Positions 1-7,545 of a stretch of 9,053 bases of DNA are shown here, one piece after another (position 1 is the first letter of the stretch; every line of letters starts with the position of its first letter). The notes below the pieces were generated by a model. It was not told where the DNA came from, searched no databases, and saw nothing but the letters and a program-made list of their open reading frames with translations. Made by a program: the position numbers and the translations under genes. The DNA comes from an uncultured Odoribacter sp. (lineage in GTDB: Bacteria > Bacteroidota > Bacteroidia > Bacteroidales > Marinifilaceae): NCBI GenBank assembly GCA_905204385.1, contig CAJKZL010000095.1, positions 1 through 9,053 on the forward strand. Direction: 5' to 3'.

Positions 1-523
1 TGTAAATTTCAACCTTAGACTTTGCTGCATTGAAAGAAACGAAATCAGGTTCTCCGTAATTAGCTAATTCTTCATCGGTAGGACGGATAAACATATTCTT
101 CACGAAATGTGCCTGCCAAGCCACTTCCATGATAAAGCGCACTTTCAATCGGGTGCCTTCGTTGGCTCCACAGAAGGTGTCGACAACGTACAGTTTTTTG
201 CCTGATAATTCTTTTACTGCTTTTGCTTTCAGATCGGCCCAAGCTTCTTCAGAACAAGGTTTGTTGTCGTTTTTATATTCGTCCGAGGTCCACCATACGC
301 TGTTTTCGCTGGCTTCATTCTTCACAAAGAATTTGTCTTTAGGTGAACGACCGGTATAGATGCCCGTCATCACATTTACTGCTCCTAGCTCTGTCACCTG
401 GCCTTTTTCATAGCCCGTCAGGGAAGGATCGGTTTCAGCTTTGAATAACTCTTCGTAAGAAGGATTGTGAACGATTTCTTTCACATCCGTAATGCCATAC
501 TTGCTTAAATCTAATTTTGACAT
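1..523 (-). CDS. pckA: Phosphoenolpyruvate carboxykinase (ATP), N-terminal third, runs off the window
   Basis: The enzyme converts oxaloacetate and ATP to phosphoenolpyruvate, CO2 and ADP. In gut Bacteroidales it usually runs in the carboxylating direction during fermentation of sugars to succinate and propionate. It is cytosolic. About 174 of the usual roughly 535 residues are present. The protein starts [11 protein letters not shown] and carries the family signature [11 protein letters not shown] at residues 57-67, whose Arg59 corresponds to the substrate-binding arginine. Further on come [20 protein letters not shown] and [21 protein letters not shown], all typical of ATP-type PCK. The nucleotide-binding P-loop and metal site would lie beyond the left edge. 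The ATG at 523-521 matches the known family start and sits about 48 bases downstream of the TSS predicted from a TAnnTTTG promoter. No frame damage is visible. Confidence 0.95.
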   Translation of the reverse strand, partial: MSKLDLSKYGITDVKEIVHNPSYEELFKAETDPSLTGYEKGQVTELGAVNVMTGIYTGRSPKDKFFVKNEASENSVWWTSDEYKNDNKPCSEEAWADLKAKAVKELSGKKLYVVDTFCGANEGTRLKVRFIMEVAWQAHFVKNMFIRPTDEELANYGEPDFVSFNAAKSKVEIY

Positions 524-577
524 AGTAGTAAATTTATATTAAATCTTGATTAATACTTTTTTTCCGTAATCACAATG

Positions 578-609
578 CAAATGTAAGAAAGTTTTCTTAT
601 TTAAAATCT
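578..609 (-). promoter_or_regulatory. Bacteroidetes-type promoter of pckA
   Basis: Read on the minus strand, TACATTTG (585 to 578) matches the Bacteroidetes -7 consensus TAnnTTTG exactly. An AT-rich stretch lies about 17-20 bases upstream, with only a weak -33 match (TTTT or GATT). The predicted start of transcription is near 571, giving a leader of about 48 bases before the pckA ATG. Confidence 0.6.
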
Positions 610-627
610 TTTCAGAAGGATTAAACT

Positions 628-658
628 CGGTGTTTAACATTTATTAAATGTTAAACCG
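628..658. repeat. Near-perfect palindrome between the AlkD-like gene and pckA
   Basis: An 11-bp arm (TTTAACATTTA) and its exact complement flank a single central base. Three more G-C pairs extend the stem beyond a one-base bulge. The palindrome covers the stop codon of the AlkD-like gene (646-644) and lies just upstream of the pckA promoter. It could be an AT-rich terminator for the upstream gene or a protein-binding site. No clear T-run follows on the minus strand, so a classical intrinsic terminator is not proven. Confidence 0.5.
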
Positions 659-1201
659 ATGCCGTTCAGCCATCAATTGTACGTATTTTTCCCGATAGTT
701 GCGGTGAATCAGTTGCTTGAAAAGAGAAATATCTATCTTGCTTTTATCCTTATAAACGAGCATATGTCTGGCGATAGCCGCAAGTATTGCGGTTTGCTGA
801 TAAGGAATGTCGCTTGCTTGCCATTCCTCTGCCAGCAAGGATAAGCCGGGATATTTATAAAGGTAGAGAGAACCGAAATATTCTGCCACCTCAAAATTCA
901 AACAGGTCTGAAGTAATTGCGTAATTTTTTCTTTATTCATCTCTGCAGGGAAGAGCATACAGCCTACGATTTGCTCTTCTCTCCTTCGCGTATTCCACAA
1001 CAAGAGGGCAAGCTGTAAATCGGTTTCGTAATGCGAAGCCAATTCTTTCAGGGATACATAACTGGCGCCTATCTGACGGCTGACATCCGCTCCTACTGTT
1101 TTCAGACTGTCGATGGTTCCTCCGCTCTGAAGACGATGAATCTGCCGGAGGATCTTTCGGTATCTGGCGTCCAGTTCCTGATCAATTAACGTAAATTCCA
1201 T
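644..1201 (-). CDS. DNA alkylation repair protein (AlkD-like)
   Basis: This 185-residue protein is a probable HEAT-repeat DNA glycosylase of the AlkD family (PF08713), which removes N3- and N7-alkylated purines without flipping the base. The sequence is almost all alpha-helical. The helix pair VSLKELASHYETDLQLALLLW followed by N-T-R-R-R-E-E-Q resembles the family's Leu/Trp-rich segment and conserved R-E pair, and the length is normal for the small Bacteroidetes versions. An upstream ATG at 1279 would add 26 residues. I prefer the ATG at 1201 because a perfect TAnnTTTG promoter lies between the two, so a transcript from it could not include the upstream start. The gene is divergent from the S9 peptidase and co-directional with pckA. 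I assigned the family from overall pattern and did not verify catalytic residues one by one. Confidence 0.7.
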   Translation of the reverse strand: MEFTLIDQELDARYRKILRQIHRLQSGGTIDSLKTVGADVSRQIGASYVSLKELASHYETDLQLALLLWNTRRREEQIVGCMLFPAEMNKEKITQLLQTCLNFEVAEYFGSLYLYKYPGLSLLAEEWQASDIPYQQTAILAAIARHMLVYKDKSKIDISLFKQLIHRNYREKYVQLMAERHRFNI

Positions 1202-1233
1202 CGGTAATAAACTTGGTTGTGAGTGTGTTTTTG

Positions 1234-1241
1234 CAAAACTA
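1234..1241 (-). promoter_or_regulatory. -7 promoter element of the AlkD-like gene
   Basis: Minus-strand TAGTTTTG matches the Bacteroidetes -7 consensus TAnnTTTG. Transcription would start near 1227, about 26 bases before the ATG at 1201. The -33 box is not clear at 19-base spacing. The element decides the start codon of the AlkD-like gene. Confidence 0.5.
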
Positions 1242-1250
1242 ACAAATGTT

Positions 1251-1281
1251 TTTGTTTTAACGGATGTTTTTTCTAACATTG
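1251..1281 (+). promoter_or_regulatory. Bacteroidetes-type promoter of the S9 peptidase gene
   Basis: A TTTG -33 box at 1251-1254 and TAACATTG at 1274-1281 (one mismatch to TAnnTTTG) are separated by exactly 19 bases, the usual spacing. Transcription would start near 1288, leaving a leader of about 33 bases before the ATG at 1321. The -33 box lies inside the region used by the divergent promoter on the other strand. Confidence 0.55.
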
Positions 1282-1320
1282 TGCCCCGAATGGATGTATA
1301 ATTTTTTATAAAAAGTGTAA

Positions 1321-3624
1321 ATGAACAAATTAATTGTGTTGCTGCTGGTTTGTAGTTTTACTGAACTGGCCTTCGGCCAAAAGGCCGATTTCAAAAAAGC
1401 TGAAAAGTTCAGAAGAGCTGCTTCGGAAGTGGGAAGTTTGAGTGTACAACCTCATTTCCTGAAAGATAAAGATCAATTCTGGTTTAGTTACCGGACAAGC
1501 GATGGTACCCAATGGTATTGGGTGGATCCGGCCAAGAAAATCAAACGTTTGTTGTTTGATAATGAATATATGGCGCAGGAATTGACTAAAATCACTACCA
1601 AACCCTATTCCATCAAGTCATTGCCTTTGAGAGATTTGGAATTCAAAAAAGATGGCAAAACATTGAAGTTTGTCGTAGATGAGTTTAATTATGAGTATAA
1701 TATAGATTCCCGGCTGCTTGCACAGAAAGATTCGGTGAAAGTTAAAAAGAGGGAAAATCATTGGGGGATTTATTCACCGGATAGTACCTATATTTTATTT
1801 GCCAAAAAACATAATCTCTATCTGATGAAGACCGGAGATAAAGATTCGGTGGAAATCCAGATTACTCACGACGGCGAACCTTTTCATTCTTATGCTAGCA
1901 ATGAAAGAGATACCAGCAGCAAAAGAACCTGGGCCTCTGCCCGCTGGTTCAAGGATTCTAAAAGGTTTTATACCGTAAAGTCGGATAACCGTAAAGTAAA
2001 GGATTTATGGGTGATCGATGTTTTGGCCGAACGTCCTAAACTGGAGGAATACCGTTATTCCATGCCCTGAGATAAAGAAGTCGCCCAACGGGAGCTTTTT
2101 GTTTTTGACGTGGATAGCTTAAAACAGGTGAAGATCGCCACTGAAAAATGGCCCGATCAATCGTTGAGTGTTTTGCATGCCGGGAAAAATTCAGATAAAA
2201 TTTATTTCCAGCGCAAAAGGAGAACCTGTGATGAAATCGATATTTGCTATGCCGATACCAGAACCGGGGAGTGTAAGGTGCTGATCAATGAAAAATCCAA
2301 GCCTTATTTTAATGATCAATTGTATCATTTGTCGATATTGGAAGAAGGAAAAGATTTGATCTGGTGGTCGGAGCGTACGGGTTGGGGGCATTTTTATCAT
2401 TATGATGGCGAAGGAAATCTAAAAAATGCAATTACCTCCGGGAATTGGGTTGCTGGTAAGATGGTTCGGATAGACACCCTGGGAAGAACCATTTATTTTG
2501 AAGGCTATGGTCGTGAAAAAGGGAGGAATCCTTATTATGCCGGTGTTTATAAGGCCAGTATGGATAAAGAAGGTGTACAGTTGCTGACCCCGGAAGATGC
2601 CAATCATCGGGTGGAAATGCCCAAATCGGCAAGATATATGGTAGATAATTTTTCCCGGGTGGACCTGGAGCCCCGTTCTGTCCTGCGCGACAATAAAGGA
2701 CGCGTTCTGATGGAATTGGCAAAACCGGATTTAAAACGCATCTACGAAATGGGATGGAAGATGCCTGAGCGGTTTACCGTGAAAGCGCGGGACGGAGTAA
2801 CCGATTTGTATGGAGTGATGTGGAAACCGGCCGATTTCGATTCTACGAAAAAATATCCGGTTATCTCCTACGTTTATCCGGGTCCGCAGACCGAAGCGGT
2901 TCCTTTCGATTTTACGGTCAGCGGTTCCAATAATATGGCGTTAGCCCAGGTGGGCTTTGTAGTGGTGAATTTCGGCCATCGGGGAGGAAGCCCGATGCGG
3001 GAGAAATGGTATCATACTTATGGATACGATAATTTGCGTGATTATGCCTTGGCAGACGATAAATACGGCATCGAACAACTTGCCGACCGTTATTCGTTTA
3101 TCGATCTGACAAAAGTCGGGATCTTCGGACATTCCGGAGGAGGATTTATGTCGACAGCAGCGCTTTGCACCTACCCGGATTTTTATACTGCCGCCGTTTC
3201 TTCTTCCGGTAATCACGATAATAACATCTATAATTTGTGGTGGGGAGAAACTCATCATGGAGTGAAGGAAGTGAAAAAAACGGTCAAGGATTCCGTTAAG
3301 GGTGACCATGAAGTGAGTACTTTCAAAAGCAAAATTCCGACGAATGCCGATCTGGCCCGTAATTTCAAAGGTTATCTGTTGTTGGTCACCGGAGATATAG
3401 ATAATAACGTACATCCGGGAAACACTCTTCGCATGGCCAACGCACTGATCCAGGCAGGCAAGAATTTCGATTTGGTGGTTTTACCGGGACAAAGGCACGG
3501 GTATCAGGCCAGAGCGAATGAATTCTATCAACGGAAAATGTGGTTCCATTTTGCTAAATATTTGCTGGGAGATTCTTCGGCTGACGATTTTTACGAAATA
3601 GATGGATTTAACCGCCGGCATTAG
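1321..3624 (+). pseudogene. Secreted S9B (dipeptidyl-peptidase IV-like) serine peptidase, interrupted by one in-frame TGA
   Basis: Family members trim dipeptides from the N-termini of peptides in the periplasm. The frame has 767 codons, close to full length for the family. It opens with a signal peptide (MNKLIVLLLVCSFTELAFG, cleavage likely before Gln20). A beta-propeller (DPPIV_N) region follows and includes the typical WWSERTGWGHFYHYD segment at residues 348-362. The alpha/beta-hydrolase domain then carries YPGPQ, FGHSGGGF with nucleophile Ser605, GDIDNNVHP with Asp694 aligning to the catalytic Asp, and RHGY with His726. Codon 250 (2068-2070) is TGA within MP-stop-DKEV, where relatives read MPG-D/E. 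A single base change from GGA would restore the frame, and the same frame continues without shift to the TAG at 3622-3624. Unless this is a sequencing error, only a 249-residue propeller fragment would be made. No convincing restart codon with a ribosome site follows the stop. Confidence 0.85.
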
Positions 3625-3672
3625 AGAAAGAAAACGGAGAAAGTGAAAAAAAGTGTAACAAATAAATAAATC

Positions 3673-3701
3673 CTTCGTTTATATGCCATACATAAAGGAA
3701 G
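3673..3701. terminator. Imperfect hairpin between the S9 peptidase gene and dps
   Basis: Ten-base arms (3673-3682 and 3692-3701) pair with one mismatch around a 9-base loop, followed by a T-rich stretch on the plus strand. It may end the S9 peptidase transcript or act in the dps leader. The U-tract is interrupted, so the assignment is tentative. I found no good TAnnTTTG match in the 100 bases before dps. Confidence 0.35.
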
Positions 3702-3724
3702 TTTAATCTTAAAATTTATTTATT

Positions 3725-4213
3725 ATGGCCGCTAATATTGGTTTGAACGAAGGACAAGTGAAGGCAAGTAAAAATGTCCTGAACAATTTGTTGTCCGATC
3801 ATTTTGTTTTGTTGGCAAAGACCTGGAATTATCACTGGAACGTTAAAGGGATTAGTTTCCACTCTTATCATATTTTCATGGAAGAGTTGTACAACGGATT
3901 GATCGAAGACATCGACTCCATTGCTGAACGGATCCGTTCGCTGGACGAGCGTCCGATCGGTTCGTTGGCAGGTTATCTGGAGCATAACCGGATTAAGGAA
4001 CATTGCGAATCGGAACCCCTGCCCGAAGCGAAAGAGATGCTGGCTATTCTTAGCCGGGACAACGATACATTGATCCGGGAAATCCGCAAGGATATCGAGC
4101 AGTTGGAAAAGGAAGAAGATACCGATGATGCCGGTACGACCAACTTCCTGGAAGATATGATAGAGAAAAAGGAGAAAACGGCCTGGATGATCAGGGCTTA
4201 TCTGGAAAAATAG
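3725..4213 (+). CDS. dps: Dps-family DNA-binding mini-ferritin
   Basis: This 162-residue protein should form a 12-subunit shell that oxidises Fe(II) with hydrogen peroxide and stores the iron, protecting DNA under oxidative stress or starvation. The family signature is complete. WNYHWNVKG gives His37, and FHSYH gives His49 at the expected 12-residue spacing. IEDIDSIAER gives Asp64 and Glu68 at the expected +15 and +19 positions. Together these form the ferroxidase centre shared across subunit interfaces. The rest is the expected four-helix bundle, with a charged stretch rich in Glu, Lys and Asp before the last helix. There is no long Lys-rich N-terminal tail, so DNA binding through a tail is not obvious. 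The ATG at 3725 gives the normal family length. The gene lies downstream of the S9 peptidase gene with a 100-base gap and is probably transcribed separately. Confidence 0.93.
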   Translation: MAANIGLNEGQVKASKNVLNNLLSDHFVLLAKTWNYHWNVKGISFHSYHIFMEELYNGLIEDIDSIAERIRSLDERPIGSLAGYLEHNRIKEHCESEPLPEAKEMLAILSRDNDTLIREIRKDIEQLEKEEDTDDAGTTNFLEDMIEKKEKTAWMIRAYLEK

Positions 4214-4303
4214 AAACGGCTTGGTCCGGAAGAGAAAAGTTAAAGGTTTGAGATGGGGAAAACAGTTATGCTTTATAGAGGCAGGCTGCTGAAAAATCCC
4301 GCA

Positions 4304-4347
4304 AAAGAAAAGGCTGAGGGCAGGAAAATGCTTTCAGCCTTTGCTTT
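4304..4347. terminator. Bidirectional intrinsic terminator between dps and rlmD
   Basis: AAAGGCTGA (4309-4317) pairs with TCAGCCTTT (4334-4342). The stem extends by four further A-T/G-C pairs across one mismatch, giving 13 of 14 pairs with a 16-base loop. The A-rich left and T-rich right flanks make it usable on both strands, as expected between convergent genes. The rest of the 172-base gap (4214-4385) shows nothing else. Confidence 0.7.
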
Positions 4348-4385
4348 AGTGGGCTATCGTGATGTGTGAGTGCTTTGCTATGAGG

Positions 4386-5798
4386 TTATCTTGTTTTAAT
4401 TGGCCGGTTTATCCAAAAGGTTTCAACCATGGGGGGATGGGGTAACATATCTACGGGCTGTACCGCTTCAACCCGGTAAAAAGGAGCCATCAATTGCAGG
4501 TCCCGTGCCTGAGTGGCCGAGTTGCAACTGACGTAAACGATTCGTTCGGGGGCTGCCTGAAGAATCGTTTGTACCACATCCGGATGCATGCCGGCTCGTG
4601 GGGGATCGGTGATGATGACATCGGGATGCCCATGTTGCCGGATAAAAGCCGGATTCAGTACATCTTTCATATCTCCGGCATAGAATAAAGTATTGGTTAT
4701 GCCGTTGATGGACGAATTTTCCCTGGCATCGGCAATCGCTTCGGGCACATATTCGATGCCGATCACTTTGCGGGCCTGCCTGGCGATAAAGTTCGCAATA
4801 GTACCTGTTCCGGTGTACAGGTCGTACACCGTTTCCTGGCCTGTCAAGCCTGCAAGTCGGCGGGTAGCACTGTATAATTTATAAGCTTGTTCCGAATTGG
4901 TTTGATAGAAAGATTTCGGACCGATTTTGAATTTTAACCCTTCCATTTCCTCAAATATATGATCTCTGCCATGGTAGAGGATGATCTCCTGATCGGTCAG
5001 ATTGTCGTTTAGCTTTTCATTGATGACATACATCAGGGAGGTGATTTCCGGGAACTTTTCCTTTATTGCTTCCAGGAGGGCTAAGCGGGCTTCGGTGTCC
5101 TCATGACCGAAAGCGATGATCACCATCACTTCTCCCGTCGAGGCCGTACGGATAATCAAAGTGCGGAGAAAACCTTCCTGCTCCCGGATCCGGTAAAAAC
5201 GGAATTCATGGGCGATGCTGAAATCTTTGATGAAATTCCGGATTTCATTGGAGGGACCACCTTGCAGATAACAATGCTGAAGATCTACCACTTTGTCGAA
5301 TAATCCCGGCACATGGAAGCCCAGAGCGGGACTCCGTTCTATATCCGTTTCCTGGCCGATTTCTTCCCGGGTCAGAAACCGCTTATCCGAAAAGGTAAAC
5401 TCCAGTTTGTTCCGGTAATACAATCGGCGGTCGGAGTCAAGGATGGGAAAAATATTATGCAATTCAATTTTACCGATGCGTTGCAGGTTATCGATGACCT
5501 CTTGCTGTTTGAACTCCAGTTGCTTTTCATAAGGCAAATTTTGCCATTTACAGCCACCGCAAATGCCGAAATGCTTGCACTCGGGGGCTTGACGGAGGTT
5601 GGATTCCCGGTGCATGCGGGTGACGAAGCCTTCGAGAAAGTTTTTTCTTTTCCGCGTTACCTGCACGTCGACAAGATCTCCCGGTACGGTATTGGGAACA
5701 AACAATACCTTGTCTTCTACATAGGCGATGGATTTGCCTTCGGCGGCAATTTTCTTTATTTCTATTTTCTCCAATAAGGGTTTTTTACCACGAGCCAC
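4386..5798 (-). CDS. rlmD: 23S rRNA (uracil-5-)-methyltransferase, RlmD/TrmA family
   Basis: This 470-residue enzyme should place a methyl group from S-adenosylmethionine on C5 of a uracil in 23S rRNA (U1939 in the E. coli RlmD case). An N-terminal TRAM RNA-binding domain spans about residues 5-62. Four cysteines for a 4Fe-4S cluster follow: Cys74, Cys80 and Cys83 in CKHFGICGGCKWQN, and Cys176 in QHCYLQG. The methyltransferase core has YQTNSEQA near residue 300, the SAM loop VYDLYTGTGTIANFIA, TDPPRAGMHP, and the catalytic VSCNSATQARDL with nucleophile Cys425. Length and motif order match the family. The start is GTG at 5798, chosen because it gives the expected short N-terminus (MARGKKPLLEKIEI). 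In Bacteroidetes the exact target uracil (U747, U1939 or both) cannot be read from sequence. It lies 86 bases after the sirtuin gene on the same strand, with no clear promoter in the gap, so the two may be cotranscribed. Confidence 0.9.
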   Translation of the reverse strand: MARGKKPLLEKIEIKKIAAEGKSIAYVEDKVLFVPNTVPGDLVDVQVTRKRKNFLEGFVTRMHRESNLRQAPECKHFGICGGCKWQNLPYEKQLEFKQQEVIDNLQRIGKIELHNIFPILDSDRRLYYRNKLEFTFSDKRFLTREEIGQETDIERSPALGFHVPGLFDKVVDLQHCYLQGGPSNEIRNFIKDFSIAHEFRFYRIREQEGFLRTLIIRTASTGEVMVIIAFGHEDTEARLALLEAIKEKFPEITSLMYVINEKLNDNLTDQEIILYHGRDHIFEEMEGLKFKIGPKSFYQTNSEQAYKLYSATRRLAGLTGQETVYDLYTGTGTIANFIARQARKVIGIEYVPEAIADARENSSINGITNTLFYAGDMKDVLNPAFIRQHGHPDVIITDPPRAGMHPDVVQTILQAAPERIVYVSCNSATQARDLQLMAPFYRVEAVQPVDMLPHPPMVETFWINRPIKTR

Positions 5799-5884
5799 GA
5801 TAATAGTATTTTAGGTTAAATTTTGGATAGATTCAATAGTGCCTGTTAAAGAGAATTTTAGAAGATTGAAAGAAAAACGGGCCT

Positions 5885-6433
5885 TTAATTTTCTTCCGGA
5901 GCGCTTCCCAGCAATATTTTCTTCAGTTCGGCCACTCCCTTGGAAGCTTCTTTTTCGATCAGATGAAATCCGCGACGACGTGCCTCGGCAGGAATATGCG
6001 GATCTATCACAAATACCGGAATATTGTCCGGCGCATAGTGAAGCAGGCTGGCTGCCGGATATACTGCCAGGGAAGTTCCGATAATCACAAATATATCTGC
6101 CTGACGGACGATACGGGTGGCCGGTTCTATGTTGGGAACCGCCTCGCCGAAAAAAACAACATGAGGACGAAGCGGGGAGCCGTCCTCCCCAAGAGTGCCC
6201 GGTTTCAATTCCCAGCCTTCGAGATCGTAAATCAGATCGGGATTTTTACTGCTGCGGACTTTCTTCAGTTCTCCGTGTAAATGGAGTACCTGTTTATTTC
6301 CGGCTCTTTCATGCAGATCGTCGATGTTTTGGGTGATGATCCGGAGGTCGAAGTATTTTTCCAAATCAGCTAAACCCAAATGTCCCGCATTCGGAACAGC
6401 GGCATACAATTGCTTGCGCCTTTCATTGTAAAA
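5885..6433 (-). pseudogene. Sirtuin (Sir2/CobB-type NAD-dependent protein deacylase), N-terminus missing at a join
   Basis: Sirtuins remove acyl groups from lysines using NAD+. The visible part starts at FYNERRKQLY, which corresponds to about residue 50 of a normal protein of about 230 residues. It contains TQNIDDLHERAG (NAD and ribose binding), HLHGEL with the catalytic histidine (codon 6277-6275), FGEAVP, and the GTSLAVYPAASL and FVIDP motifs, and ends normally at a TAA. The Rossmann GAGxS loop that should open the protein is absent. Upstream codons instead belong to the sugar transferase read in another frame. An ATG at 6463 opens the frame but encodes ten foreign residues and is not a real start. 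No zinc-binding CxxC pairs are seen, as in some bacterial sirtuins. The truncation is probably an assembly effect and the native gene is likely intact elsewhere. Confidence 0.85.
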
Positions 6434-7053
6434 ACAACAGGTATTGTTTTTAGCAGGCACCAAAGGTCTAACAGTACAGAGCAGTGATTGATATAGATCA
6501 AATCATATTTGAGCTTTTCTGCAGGGCTCAAATCATAGCCGCCATTGACCTGCGCGTAACCAGTCAGGCCCGGCATAACCTGCATACGGCTGCGGAAGTT
6601 CTCGACTTTGCCGTCAAGGTCGTCATAAACAGTGGGGCGTTCGTGGCGCGGGCCAACAAAGCTCATTTCGCCCATAAAGATGTTGAGCAGCTGCGGCAGT
6701 TCGTCCAGGTGGGTCAGGCGCAGGATATGGCCAACGCGGGTAATGCGTGTGTCGTTTTCACTGGTCCACTTCGCATCATCCGGGGTAGTGCTTTGCTGCA
6801 TAGAACGGAATTTGTAGATAGTAAAGGGCTTCCAGCCGTATCCAAGCCGTATTTGTGTGTAAATGATCTTGCCGGGGGAATCCAGCCAAACAACAAGCGC
6901 AATCACAGCCATGAGCAGCGCGCAGGTAACAAGCAGAACCAAAGAAAATACAAGATCAAACCCGCGTTTGAGGATGAGATAGCTCATCCTGCGCAGTAAA
7001 GGTACAAAAGATGAGCAGCTGACGGGGCGGGGTTCCATAGCCGAATGATACAT
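6412..7053 (-). CDS. Undecaprenyl-phosphate sugar phosphotransferase (polysaccharide initiating enzyme), C-terminal end at a join
   Basis: This enzyme transfers a sugar-1-phosphate from a UDP-sugar to undecaprenyl phosphate at the inner face of the membrane, starting capsule or exopolysaccharide repeat synthesis (PF02397 family). One hydrophobic membrane-inserted helix (residues about 32-57) is followed by YTQIRLG, the KFRSM motif (81-85), LDELPQLLNIF with the catalytic Asp117-Glu118 pair, MSFVGPRHERP and PGLTGYAQVNGG. The C-terminal LLKTIPVVFTMKGA (about 201-213) is typical for the last residues of the family. Little or nothing is lost, but the native stop is replaced by sirtuin sequence. 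The ATG at 7053 has AGAAAGG upstream at a workable distance. An internal ATG at 6987 (MSYLILKRGFDLVF) would better match the compact members. The sugar specificity cannot be told. The style of flanking DNA is Firmicutes, unlike the genes to its left. Confidence 0.85.
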
Positions 7054-7124
7054 GCGGCATCGACCTTTCTGAAATGTATGGGGCCTGGCAAATACAACAA
7101 AAGCTATTTACAATGTTAACCCAA

Positions 7125-7154
7125 AATATACTCAAAATCAATATGTTTCGACAA
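7125..7154 (-). promoter_or_regulatory. Possible sigma-70/sigma-A promoter of the sugar transferase gene
   Basis: On the minus strand, TTGTCG (7154-7149) and TATATT (7130-7125) are spaced by 18 bases, about 70 bases upstream of the ATG at 7053. The region is very AT-rich, so chance matches are likely; other weak pairs also exist. Confidence 0.3.
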
Positions 7155-7236
7155 GATTCATGAAGAAATATTATGAGTGTACGTTAAAATACAGTATAAA
7201 GATACATCTGATATGAATTTTTATGTTTGAACGAAG

Positions 7237-7268
7237 AAAAAAGCTCCCAACTTGTACCAGCTGGGAGC
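7237..7268 (-). terminator. Intrinsic terminator after the GGDEF fragment
   Basis: On the minus strand GCTCCCA (7268-7262) pairs with TGGGAGC (7249-7243) around a 12-base loop and is followed directly by six T residues (7242-7237). It begins about 22 bases after the GGDEF stop codon at 7293-7291, so the fragment is the true 3' end of a transcription unit. Confidence 0.8.
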
Positions 7269-7290
7269 AAATGATGATGAAAAGGAGACG

Positions 7291-7545
7291 TTAATAGATT
7301 GCACATCCGCGTCTGCTGTTTTCTTTTACCAGATAAAGAGCTTTGTCAGCATCCTTGAAGATGAATCTGCTCGATTTTTTGCGGTCAGTAAAAGCAACTC
7401 CAACGCTGATAGAAACAGGGGAAAGACCGGAGTCTTTCTTGGGGAGTTCATCGTTGATAAAACTGCTGCCATCAATAATATCGTCGAGGAAATACGCAAA
7501 TTTGCGATAAATAAGAGGAATTGAACTATAAAAAACAATGTCCTC
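7291..7545 (-). pseudogene. C-terminal part of a GGDEF (diguanylate cyclase) domain
   Basis: Diguanylate cyclases make cyclic di-GMP from two GTP. The last 80 or so residues match the second half of a GGDEF domain. They include a helix-like IYRKFAYFLDDII, then VSISVGVAF (about 7413-7390), the usual SIGVA strand. DADKALYLVKENSRR (about 7353-7309) follows, the well conserved ADKALYxAKexGR helix and turn, ending CAIY-stop. EDIVFY near 7547-7530 may be the remains of the strand just after the GG(D/E)EF loop, but the loop itself and everything before it are missing. The minus-strand frame stays open to 7926, but beyond about 7545 it no longer resembles any domain and overlaps a plus-strand lipoprotein remnant. 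Only the fragment is supported. Confidence 0.7.

Noticed and set aside
2068..2070. TGA read as glycine (the code of Gracilibacteria/Absconditabacteria)
   Set aside because: The TGA falls exactly on a glycine, which is suggestive, but the proteins and promoters are Bacteroidetes and no other gene in the window carries an internal TGA. A point mutation or read error is far simpler.
2110..3624. Separate gene starting at the GTG at 2110
   Set aside because: It is the same frame as the upstream part, has no ribosome site, and begins inside the propeller domain. It is the remainder of the interrupted S9 peptidase.
3625..3724. Bacteroidetes promoter in front of dps
   Set aside because: No TAnnTTTG with acceptable spacing to a -33 box could be found, so no promoter is claimed.
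6434..6463. ATG at 6463 as the native sirtuin start, giving a naturally short sirtuin
   Set aside because: The residues before FYNERRK are sugar transferase codons in another frame, and a sirtuin without the GAGxS loop could not bind NAD.
6484..6999. Plus-strand open frame of 171 codons
   Set aside because: It is the antisense shadow of the sugar transferase, whose motifs on the minus strand are unmistakable.
5885..7053. Natural transfer of a Firmicutes polysaccharide locus into a Bacteroidetes genome
   Set aside because: No mobile element, integrase, tRNA target or repeat borders the switch, both genes at the point are broken, and housekeeping tyrS with its T-box is on the far side. This fits a chimeric contig better.
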